This document shows, piece after piece, positions 7,976 through 16,163 of a stretch of 45,874 bases of DNA (positions are counted from its first letter, which is position 1; each line of letters starts with the position of its first letter). The stretch lies in contig JAFXZJ010000033.1 in assembly GCA_017541305.1 (NCBI GenBank), positions 89,978 to 135,851 on the forward strand, given 5' to 3'. The DNA is from Clostridia bacterium. GTDB taxonomy: Bacteria; Bacillota; Clostridia; Christensenellales; CAG-138. A program made the position numbers and the translations under genes. The notes under the pieces were generated by a model that was not told the DNA's origin, did no database searches, and saw nothing but the letters and a program-made list of their open reading frames with translations.

Positions 7976-10083
7976 TATTCCTCTTCTTCCGATTTCTGTT
8001 TTCCGGCGGGACGCATAACGAATCCGCAGCCGACAACGTCGGAACACTGCTTATAGCTGCCGTTTTTGCCTATCTTCTGCACCATGTATTTGCCGCACTT
8101 GGGGCAGTTCTCGCCCGTGGGCTTGAGCCATGAAACAAAATCGCATTCGGGATGGCGCTCGCAGCCGTAGAATACGCGCCCTTTCTTGGTGTGAAGCTTT
8201 ATAAGATCGGCTCCGCAGGCGGGGCATTTCACTCCGATCTTTTCGACTATGCGCTTGGTATTGCGGCAGGTAGGATAGTTTGGGCATGCAAGGAACCTGC
8301 CGAAGCGGCCCATCTTATAGACCATCATCGCTCCGCATTTATCGCATACGACGTCCGAAACCTCGTCGGGGATCTTGACGTGTTCGACGTTTTGAAACGC
8401 CTTGTCGACCGATTCCTCGAAGGGACCGTAGAAATTGCTTATTACCTCGCGCCATTCCTTCTTGCCTTCCTCGACGTCGTCAAGCTTTTCTTCCATATCG
8501 GCAGTGAATTTTACGTCGACAATATCGCTGAAATTATCCTTCATCAGCTGAGTCACCACAAAACCGAGTTCGGTGGGAATGAGCTGCTTCTTTTCACGGC
8601 ACACGTAGCCGCGGTCGATTATGGTGGATATCGTGGGCGAATACGTGCTGGGACGGCCTATGCCCTTTTCCTCAAGCGTCTTGACGAGCGAGGCTTCGGT
8701 GAACCTTGCGGGAGGCTGTGTGAAATGCTGCAGGGGCTTTATCTCCTTGGCCTCGAGCGCGGTGCCAACCTCGAGCTCGGGCACGGAGCTTTCCTTTTCC
8801 TCCTCGTCGTCCGAAGATTCGATATAGAGCTTGGTGTAACCGTCAAATACCGTCCTTATGCCGTTTGATCTGTACGTGCATTCATCCGCGTTGAATGTGA
8901 GCACGGTGTTTTCAAACACTGCGCTGGTCATCTGGCTGGCAAGGAAGCGCTCGTAGATCAGCTTGTAGAGACGATAGAGGCCGGATTTGAGATGATCCTT
9001 GACCATTGCGGGAGCGACGGAAAGATTGGTGGGACGGATCGCCTCGTGCGCGTCCTGAGCGTTGCTGCGGCCCTTATAGATATTGGGCTTGGAGGGAACG
9101 TATCTTTCGCCGTAATTCTCTTTGATGTAATCAAGCGCCATTGCCTGCGCCTCTGCAGAGACCCTTACGGAATCGGTACGGATATAGGTGATAAGGGCGA
9201 CGCTGCCCTTTGAGCCTATCTCAACGCCCTCATATAGCTGCTGAGCGAGCGACATCGTCATCTTGGGGGTGAGTCCCAACTTCCGTGAGGCCTCCTGCAG
9301 CATGCTGCTGGTGGTGAATGGAGCGGGCGCGTGGCGAATCTTTTCGGCCTTCTTGATATCAGAGAGCACGAAGGGACGGCCTTCGCTGAGCTGAAGCACA
9401 CGCTTGGCTTCCTCTTCGGTCTTGATATCTGCCTTCTGCCCTTTGAAGCCATAGAAGCGGGCTTCCAGAGGCTTGCGCGCATGGGGAGTATGAAGGTATG
9501 CTGTGATCGTCCAATACTCAACGGGTACGAAATCGTTTATCTCCTGCTCGCGGTCGCAAATGATCCTCGTAGCGACGGACTGCACACGGCCGGCGGAAAG
9601 GCCCTTTCTGACTTTGGACCAAAGCAGAGGGCTGATCTTATAGCCCACGAGGCGGTCGAGCACTCGCCTGGCCTGCTGGGCGTCAACGAGCTTTTCATCG
9701 ATCGGCCTGGCCTTTTTGATGGAAGCCTGCAGCACGGATTTGGTTATCTCGTTGAAAACGACGCGGCAGTTTGCCGTGGGATCGATATTCAGCGCATTGG
9801 CAAGATGCCATGAAATCGCTTCGCCCTCTCTATCGGGGTCGGTTGCAAGCAGGACTTTATCGGCCTGCTTTGCTTCCTTCTTTATCTTTTCCAAAACCTC
9901 TCCGCGGCCCCTAAGCGTGATGTATTTGGGCTCAAAGCCGTTATTCACGTCAACGCCAAGCTGGCTCTTGGGAAGATCTCTAACGTGTCCGTTCGACGCT
10001 ATGACCTTATATTTGGAGCCAAGATACTTGGCTATGGTCTTTGCCTTTGCAGGCGACTCAACAATAACCAATGTGTCTGTCAT
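7975..10083 (-). CDS. topA: DNA topoisomerase I (type IA)
   Basis: The 702-residue enzyme relaxes negative supercoils. The TOPRIM domain is at the N-terminus (LVIVESPAKAKTI; acidic DPDREGE at 82-88), and the catalytic tyrosine is Tyr300 in ALITYIRTDS. The C-terminus carries three four-cysteine zinc-ribbon repeats (CDKCGAMM...CPNYPTC, CPACGADL...CERHPEC and CPKCGKYM...CSDVVGC). The ribosome-binding site is weak, with AAAGGA about 15 bases before the ATG. It lies between dprA and trmFO, as in Bacillus subtilis. Confidence 0.97.
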   Translation of the reverse strand: MTDTLVIVESPAKAKTIAKYLGSKYKVIASNGHVRDLPKSQLGVDVNNGFEPKYITLRGRGEVLEKIKKEAKQADKVLLATDPDREGEAISWHLANALNIDPTANCRVVFNEITKSVLQASIKKARPIDEKLVDAQQARRVLDRLVGYKISPLLWSKVRKGLSAGRVQSVATRIICDREQEINDFVPVEYWTITAYLHTPHARKPLEARFYGFKGQKADIKTEEEAKRVLQLSEGRPFVLSDIKKAEKIRHAPAPFTTSSMLQEASRKLGLTPKMTMSLAQQLYEGVEIGSKGSVALITYIRTDSVRVSAEAQAMALDYIKENYGERYVPSKPNIYKGRSNAQDAHEAIRPTNLSVAPAMVKDHLKSGLYRLYKLIYERFLASQMTSAVFENTVLTFNADECTYRSNGIRTVFDGYTKLYIESSDDEEEKESSVPELEVGTALEAKEIKPLQHFTQPPARFTEASLVKTLEEKGIGRPSTYSPTISTIIDRGYVCREKKQLIPTELGFVVTQLMKDNFSDIVDVKFTADMEEKLDDVEEGKKEWREVISNFYGPFEESVDKAFQNVEHVKIPDEVSDVVCDKCGAMMVYKMGRFGRFLACPNYPTCRNTKRIVEKIGVKCPACGADLIKLHTKKGRVFYGCERHPECDFVSWLKPTGENCPKCGKYMVQKIGKNGSYKQCSDVVGCGFVMRPAGKQKSEEEE

Positions 10084-10115
10084 GTTATTATTCGTTATCC
10101 TTTCAGTTGTTCACT

Positions 10116-11231
10116 TCAAACGCCGTACTCTCCGTTCGGCAATTGCTTTATTATTCCCGATAATTCCATTTCTGTCAAGTACATATTTATGTCAGACACG
10201 GAATAATCGGTTATCATACATAATTCGTCAACGGTTTTTTCACCGCCAAGCAGGGCTTTGAATATTTCCCTCTGTTCTGAGGTCAGTGAGGAAGTATCCG
10301 TGTCTTTTATTGGTTTCTCGACGTCCGGGCCGAACACGCCGTATTCATATAGTATGTCGTCAACGTCGAATACCGATTTGGCCTCGCCCGATTTAATGAG
10401 ACCGTTGGTGCCGACGCTCATAAGATCGGTAATTCTGCCCGGCACCGCGAACACGTCCCTGCCCTGCTCAAGCGCGAATTCGGCGGTGATCCTTGTGCCG
10501 CTCTTAGCGGCGGCTTCTATCACGAGCACGCCCTTTGAAAGCCCGCTTATCAAGCGGTTCCTCTGCGGGAAATTCTCCCTTGCGGGACGCGTTCCGGGTT
10601 TGTATTCGGATATTACCGCGCCTCTTTCGCAGATCAGGTTATAAAGCGCCGCGCATTGATAGGGGTAGACGACGTCAACTCCGCTTCCCAGCACAGCGAT
10701 GGTGGGCATATCATTAGGTGCGGTGTTTGCCGCGTTTTCCGCGGCTATGGAGTCGCATCCAAGCGCAAGGCCCGATACCACGCACGCGCCCTTTTCGGCA
10801 AGCCTTCGGCCGAAATAAGCCGCCATCTCTTTGCCGTAAGCCGTGCATTTCCTTGAGCCTATCACAGCTATGGGAAGCTTTACGTTAAGATCGGCCTTTC
10901 CCTTCACGTAAAGCACGGTCGGAGGATCGTAGATCTCGCGCAGGAGCTCGGGATATCCTTCGCTGTCCCTTGTGACCGCGGTGATATGCGCCTTCTCCAT
11001 TCGTTCTGTAAGCATGTCTATAAAGCTGTCTGAGCAGTTGTTGCGCAGCGATTTCGAAAGCGACGCGGGAGCCTTTTCGGGAAGTATGAGCTTTGCTCCG
11101 CGTCTTGCGGAATCGAAGAGCTCCATTATGCCTCCGTTATTGTAGAGGAGCTCTTCCGCAAGCCTGACGTTGGCCCCTACGGTATCTCCGAGCCAAAGCC
11201 ACGCCCTTTCCTTTTGACCGTACTCTCTCAT
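10116..11231 (-). CDS. dprA: DNA-processing protein DprA (Smf)
   Basis: The 371-residue protein has an N-terminal helical region, a Rossmann core (LPIAVIGSRKCTAYG at 119-133, VVSGLALGCDSIA, FPQRNRLISGLSKGVLVIEA) and a C-terminal winged-helix domain (about 305-371). DprA loads RecA onto incoming single-stranded DNA during natural transformation. The ATG at 11231 overlaps the comM stop as ATGA and is preferred over a TTG four codons earlier. dprA beside comM and topA is a common arrangement and does not by itself show that the cell is competent. Confidence 0.95.
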   Translation of the reverse strand: MREYGQKERAWLWLGDTVGANVRLAEELLYNNGGIMELFDSARRGAKLILPEKAPASLSKSLRNNCSDSFIDMLTERMEKAHITAVTRDSEGYPELLREIYDPPTVLYVKGKADLNVKLPIAVIGSRKCTAYGKEMAAYFGRRLAEKGACVVSGLALGCDSIAAENAANTAPNDMPTIAVLGSGVDVVYPYQCAALYNLICERGAVISEYKPGTRPARENFPQRNRLISGLSKGVLVIEAAAKSGTRITAEFALEQGRDVFAVPGRITDLMSVGTNGLIKSGEAKSVFDVDDILYEYGVFGPDVEKPIKDTDTSSLTSEQREIFKALLGGEKTVDELCMITDYSVSDINMYLTEMELSGIIKQLPNGEYGV

Positions 11232-12760
11232 CTTGTGCCCCAATACTTCTCGTCGACGCCCCTGTACTGCACCGCTTCAAGTATATGCTGTTTCTGTATG
11301 GTCTCGCTCCCCGCAAGGTCTGCGATCGTTCTGGCAACCTTGATCACCCTTGAATAGCCCCTTGCCGAAAGCTTGAAGCGTTCATAAGCCGTTTTCAGCA
11401 GCGCTTCGGCGTCAGCGGTCATCGTACAGTATTTCCGCATCAGTTGTGAAGTCAGCTGAGCGTTATACAGTATTCCGTCATCCTTGTAGCGCTCAAGCTG
11501 CAGCTTCCTTGCGGCGCAGACGCGCGCCCTAATGGCTTCGGAGCTTTCCGCCTTTTCCTTGGATATAAGGTCTTCGTAATCCACTTCTATCATCTCGATA
11601 TGCAGATCCAGCCTGTCAAGGAGCGGTGTGCTTATCCTGTTGCGGTAGCGCTCTATCTGCATAGGCGTACAGCGGCATTCCTTTGTTTTGGAACCGAAAT
11701 TGCCGCATGGGCAAGGGTTCATTGCGGCAACGAGCATGAATTCCGCAGGATAGGTCGTCTTTGCCGAGGCTCTCGTTATAGTGACTATACCGTCCTCAAG
11801 CGGTTGGCGCAGAGCCTCAAGCACCGCTGTCGGGAAAAGCGGGAATTCGTCAAGAAACAGCACGCCGTAATGGGCAAGGCTTATCTCTCCCGGCAGTGCT
11901 CTGGGGCCGCCGCCGACGAGCGCGGGTATCGAGGCCGAATGGTGCGGAGCTCTGAACGGATGCTCGGTTATTATGCCGCTCTTCCCGCGCAGCTCGCCTG
12001 CGATGGAATGTATCCTCGTTATCTCAAGCGATTCCTCCATGGTAAGATCGGGCAGTATCGAAGGGATCGACCTTGCAAGCATCGTTTTGCCCGAACCGGG
12101 ACTTCCTATCAGAAGCAGGTTGTGATTGCCCGCAACGGCTATCTCGGCGGCGCGCTTTGCCTGCTGCTGACCCTTTATTTCTGAGAAATCATGCGTATGC
12201 CTGACCTTGATATCCTTCCACTTCAGCTGAGGGAAGGTCTCTATCAGGCGAGTTCCGCGAAAATGCCCGCAGGCCTCGTTCAGGTTCTTGACGGGATATA
12301 TGTTCATATCCCCGAAATACGAGGCCTCTTCGGCGTTTTCGTAAGGAAGCATGAAATTGCGGAAACCGCGCTCATATGCGTTTATGACCATGGGCAGCAC
12401 GCCCGTTACCGGACGTACTCTGCCGTCGAGCGCGAGTTCGCCTATAATGATGTAATCATCCGCCGCGTGTATGGGGAATATCCCACGCGCGCAAAGTATG
12501 CCCAATGCTATGGGAAGATCGTAGACCGTGCCCTCCTTCTTTATATCGGCAGGGGCAAGGTTCACTACGACGCGCATCTCGGGATAGGCGTATCCGCTGT
12601 TGCAGATCGCCGACCGCACGCGCTCCTTCGATTCCTTGACGGCGTTGTCGGGCAGCCCCACGGTATCCACTCTCTGCAGACCCGAGGAAATATCCACCTC
12701 CACGTTTATAAGGCAGCCCTCTATGCCGGTCAATCCGTAGCTGTTGAGCTTTGCAAGCAT
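11228..12760 (-). CDS. comM: YifB/ComM family Mg-chelatase-like AAA+ ATPase
   Basis: The 510-residue protein has an N-terminal Lon-like domain (AKLNSYGLTGIEGCLINVEV), the Walker A motif GSPGSGKT at 219-226, a Walker B region in ISLAHYGVLFLDEFPLF, a zinc-like AAMNPCPCG stretch and the C-terminal Mg_chelatase_C domain (SARGYSRVIKVARTIADL). In Vibrio, ComM is a hexameric helicase that drives branch migration during transformation; the role in clostridia is less certain. One base separates its ATG from the upstream GtrA stop, and its end overlaps dprA. Confidence 0.94.
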   Translation of the reverse strand: MLAKLNSYGLTGIEGCLINVEVDISSGLQRVDTVGLPDNAVKESKERVRSAICNSGYAYPEMRVVVNLAPADIKKEGTVYDLPIALGILCARGIFPIHAADDYIIIGELALDGRVRPVTGVLPMVINAYERGFRNFMLPYENAEEASYFGDMNIYPVKNLNEACGHFRGTRLIETFPQLKWKDIKVRHTHDFSEIKGQQQAKRAAEIAVAGNHNLLLIGSPGSGKTMLARSIPSILPDLTMEESLEITRIHSIAGELRGKSGIITEHPFRAPHHSASIPALVGGGPRALPGEISLAHYGVLFLDEFPLFPTAVLEALRQPLEDGIVTITRASAKTTYPAEFMLVAAMNPCPCGNFGSKTKECRCTPMQIERYRNRISTPLLDRLDLHIEMIEVDYEDLISKEKAESSEAIRARVCAARKLQLERYKDDGILYNAQLTSQLMRKYCTMTADAEALLKTAYERFKLSARGYSRVIKVARTIADLAGSETIQKQHILEAVQYRGVDEKYWGTR

Positions 12761-12761
12761 T

Positions 12762-13280
12762 TTATGCCTTTTCCTCCTCTGTCTTTGCCTTGAAAACGAA
12801 GAGCTTGTTCAGTATGAAGTTGACGGGGATGCAGATGCACGTTGCAAGCAGCGAGCAGAAGAGCTCTCCGCCGATTATCTTGGTAAGCCATTCGGGAAGC
12901 CCAAGGCCCATCCACCAGTCTCCAAGATGCAGGAGGTTGTTGAAGACGTATATGAGACCGAAGGAAATGAGCAGCACCGCGATATTCACGATAACGAAGC
13001 TGACCTTCTCCCTCGTGTCCTGCCTGCGCTCCTCGCGGAAAGTCCAGCGGCTGTTGAGGATGTAGCTGTTGAGTATGCCGCACGCATAGCCTATGGCCTT
13101 TGCGACGTAGACTATCCATCCGCCGCTGAAAACCAACTTCAGCAGGAACGTGACGATCGTGTTCACGATCATGTCGACGATCGTGTTGCTTGCGCCGACA
13201 AGCGCGAATTTTATAAGCTGTATGAGGGATCTGCCCTTCTTCGGAGCTTTGATCTCCTCCTGTAATTCCTTTTTTTCCAT
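12762..13280 (-). CDS. GtrA family membrane protein
   Basis: This 172-residue protein has four predicted membrane helices and the GtrA signature FALVGASNTIVDMIV and SYILNSRWTF. GtrA proteins are thought to flip polyprenyl-phosphate-linked sugars across the membrane or support the enzymes that use them. Directly upstream lie two GT-C glycosyltransferases (9 bases to the nearer one), enzymes that normally use such outward-facing lipid-linked sugars, so supplying their donor is the likely job. An AAGGAG site lies inside the end of the preceding gene, which suggests coupled expression. A charged N-terminal tail (about residues 1-17) precedes the first helix. Confidence 0.87.
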   Translation of the reverse strand: MEKKELQEEIKAPKKGRSLIQLIKFALVGASNTIVDMIVNTIVTFLLKLVFSGGWIVYVAKAIGYACGILNSYILNSRWTFREERRQDTREKVSFVIVNIAVLLISFGLIYVFNNLLHLGDWWMGLGLPEWLTKIIGGELFCSLLATCICIPVNFILNKLFVFKAKTEEEKA

Positions 13281-13289
13281 AGGTCGGGT

Positions 13290-16130
13290 TTACTCCTTGA
13301 CTATGATGGTCAGCTGTTCGGGTTCAAGAGGTTTCGGCTCGTAATCGAGGAATCGCCAGCCGATCCTGTACGTTTTTTCCACCTTGCCGTTGGTATCCTG
13401 TATTTCGATCTTGTGGAAGGGCATCCATTCAAGCGCGTGGATGTAATTGCGCGATACCTCAAGGCCCGAGATCACCGGGTAGAAGAGTATGAACAGTACG
13501 AGCACGACCGCCATCCAGATGTATTTGACCTTATGAACAAACGGCTTGGTCTTGATGCCGTTGAGCTTGTTCTTAAGATCTGCGGTATCCTCCCAATACA
13601 TGAGAAGTCTTCCAGCAAGCAGCACTATGAAGGGCACCGATGCGAAGAAATGGTAAGCATAGGTGCTTCTGGGAACGAGCACCCACGGCAGCAGCGACGA
13701 AGCGAGCGCGGCATAAAGGAAGAAGTCCTCCGTGGGGAATCTTTTCCTGTGGAATATCAGAAGGAATATCCATACCACAGCGGCGATATTGCACAGTATC
13801 CACACCGCGGGATTGCCGAATGCGCTTATCGTACCGACGCCTCCCGAGGGGCTGCCGTAGCCGCCAACGTAGAACCAGGCGGGACGCATATCGCCCAGCC
13901 ACATCCACCAGGTGGAAGCCGCGCTATGATCGGATTTGAGCTGGCTGTGGTAATTGAACATATCGTTCTGGTTTTTGATGACGCCCTTCACGTAGGTCTC
14001 GACCGCTTCGCCGAAGCCCAGCTTGACGTCATCGACCGAATCGTACTGATCCGGAGCTTTATTATAGATGCTGAGCTGCTTGTCGGGCTTCCACTGCGCG
14101 GTATAGTAACGGCAGTAGGAGGCCGCATATATCACAACGGGAACAACGATAAAGAATATCACGCACCAAGAGCAGAGAAGCCCGAACATGCGCCAGTATT
14201 TGCCGACAAGGTCCTTTGACTTGTATTCGGAACGCCTGCCGAGGCGATAGCTTTTTACGCCCATCACGATGAGCTTTGCAAAGAACATTAGCGCCAACGC
14301 CGCGCCTGTGTATATGCAGATCCACTTGCTGGCGCATCCGAGGCCGAAGAACAGGCCGGAGAGCGCAAGCGGCTTTAGCATAGCCTTGGTGCTGTCGCCG
14401 ATATCCATGCTTATGAACTTTAGCATGAAATAGGTCATAAGCATTATGAAGAACACGCCGAATACGTCGACTGTGGCGATGCGCGTCTGTGTGAAATGCA
14501 TGAAGTCAAAAGCGAACAGCAGCGAGGAGAACAGCGCCAGATGCGAACGCTTGAGCAGCCTCTTGCCGAAGCAGTACATTATGGGCACCATAGCTATGCC
14601 GAACAGCGTGCCCATTATCCTCCATCCGAAGGGCTTCATGCCGAATATCATGATGCCGAAGGCGATTATGAGCTTGCCGAGAGGCGGATGGGTCCATTCA
14701 TAGACCTTCATGTTGTTGATGTGCTCGAGCGCCGTGCGGCCATGATAGAGCTCGTCGAAGTACATGCCGTTATAGAAGCTGGCATATTCGGGCACGGTCT
14801 CCTGCTCGTCAAAGAGCGCCGCCGCTGCTCCCGATGCGGTGCAGGGGATCTTTTCACCGTTCTCGTCGAAGAATACCAGCTCGTTCAGCACAAGATCGGG
14901 ATCGCTGCCCCGGGAAGTATCTCCGCCGTTCACTGTCAGCGTTACGCCCGAAGTGGCGGTCGCCTTGTTGATCATAGAAGAATCGAGCTTTTCCCATCTG
15001 AACATATGGCCGTATTCGCTGCGGTCATCCTGCTTGAACGCTATCTGCTCGTTATTATCGGTAGTGAGGGTGTAATCGCAGTAGGATATGCCGGAATTCT
15101 GCCATACTTCGGAGATCTTTACCCTTCTGTCGAATCTGATCGTGACAGCCTCATGCGCGTTGCCCGACCATGCGCTCGTGGGGAAATCAAGCGTGCCGAG
15201 ACGCAGCAGTGCGACGATCGCATATACCACAGTGAGCGCAATGCTGAATACCCAGTCGAGCTTTGTGAAGCGGAGCTTGGTATCGGTGGGACCGGGAAGC
15301 TCTCCCTTGGCGGAGAAGAATGAACTGCCGCGCAAAAGATCCTTATCGCTGACGACGTTTTTTGCAGAAGTCTTTTTTGTATCGGCCTTGGTCTCTTCTT
15401 TGCCTTCCTCGGCCTTTCTCTTCTTTGAGCCTACCGCAAGCGCTATGATTACCGCCGCCGCGATGACGGCTCCGATAATGATTATGATGGGGATTATGCT
15501 GCTGTTTTTATTATCGCTTTCTTCATCGGCTTCATCGCTTGAGGTATCCCCTCTGTAAAACGGGACAACGTCGGCTTCGGTGCTTTCGAGCTTTTCTATG
15601 CGGAAATCATCGAACCAAGCCTCACCGTGCGCTTCCTCGCCATAGCCGCCGAGCCTGCACGAGACTATGAGCGTATCCTGCGCGGGGCCTGTTTTGCCGA
15701 CGAGCTCGACAAGCGTCCAATCGGAATCGCCGAATACGCCTTCGGATCTTGCCACGACCTCGCGAAGGGCGATATTGGCTCCCCTGCCGTTCTCAACGCC
15801 CTTGGTCTTGATCCAGCACGAGAGCTTGTAAAGAGAGGAGGACTCAACGGAGATCGACTGATAGAGCGCGGCGTCGTCGTCCTGAAGAGACGTGATGTGC
15901 ACCACTCCTCCCCTTTGGGGATCCTGTTCGCATACAACGGTAACGTTTTCAAGCTCCTCGTTGGCTTCCTCCTCGTAAGAGTGGAAAGTCCATCCGTCGG
16001 GCAGCGCTTCGTCGCCGCTGTATTTTTCAAAGTCCGGATTGAATATCAGCGCCTCACCGTCCGCAAGTACCGGAACGGCCATTACCGCGATGAGCAATAT
16101 GGCGATGATGGAAAACAGTCTCTTTTTCAC
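13290..16130 (-). CDS. PMT-family (GT39) protein O-mannosyltransferase-like, with two extracellular domains
   Basis: At 946 residues this is much longer than a simple bacterial PMT (about 500). A signal peptide (1-23) leads to a carbohydrate-binding-like jelly-roll domain (about 25-182, ending GEAWFDDFRIE), an acidic linker and a membrane helix (212-234). A cytoplasmic Lys-rich stretch and a second helix (about 292-310) follow, then an F5/8C (discoidin)-like segment (about 318-430). The PMT core comes next: FDELYHGRTA with Asp459-Glu460, YEWTHPPLGKLIIAFGI and GWRIMGTLFG. PMTs move mannose from polyprenyl-phosphate-mannose to Ser/Thr of secreted proteins. The start is GTG, with AAAGGAAA nine bases upstream. 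The next gene upstream carries a paralogous N-terminal domain. Confidence 0.88.
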   Translation of the reverse strand: MKKRLFSIIAILLIAVMAVPVLADGEALIFNPDFEKYSGDEALPDGWTFHSYEEEANEELENVTVVCEQDPQRGGVVHITSLQDDDAALYQSISVESSSLYKLSCWIKTKGVENGRGANIALREVVARSEGVFGDSDWTLVELVGKTGPAQDTLIVSCRLGGYGEEAHGEAWFDDFRIEKLESTEADVVPFYRGDTSSDEADEESDNKNSSIIPIIIIIGAVIAAAVIIALAVGSKKRKAEEGKEETKADTKKTSAKNVVSDKDLLRGSSFFSAKGELPGPTDTKLRFTKLDWVFSIALTVVYAIVALLRLGTLDFPTSAWSGNAHEAVTIRFDRRVKISEVWQNSGISYCDYTLTTDNNEQIAFKQDDRSEYGHMFRWEKLDSSMINKATATSGVTLTVNGGDTSRGSDPDLVLNELVFFDENGEKIPCTASGAAAALFDEQETVPEYASFYNGMYFDELYHGRTALEHINNMKVYEWTHPPLGKLIIAFGIMIFGMKPFGWRIMGTLFGIAMVPIMYCFGKRLLKRSHLALFSSLLFAFDFMHFTQTRIATVDVFGVFFIMLMTYFMLKFISMDIGDSTKAMLKPLALSGLFFGLGCASKWICIYTGAALALMFFAKLIVMGVKSYRLGRRSEYKSKDLVGKYWRMFGLLCSWCVIFFIVVPVVIYAASYCRYYTAQWKPDKQLSIYNKAPDQYDSVDDVKLGFGEAVETYVKGVIKNQNDMFNYHSQLKSDHSAASTWWMWLGDMRPAWFYVGGYGSPSGGVGTISAFGNPAVWILCNIAAVVWIFLLIFHRKRFPTEDFFLYAALASSLLPWVLVPRSTYAYHFFASVPFIVLLAGRLLMYWEDTADLKNKLNGIKTKPFVHKVKYIWMAVVLVLFILFYPVISGLEVSRNYIHALEWMPFHKIEIQDTNGKVEKTYRIGWRFLDYEPKPLEPEQLTIIVKE

Positions 16131-16163
16131 AGCGCAATTTCCTTTCGATAGATATTGGAATTA

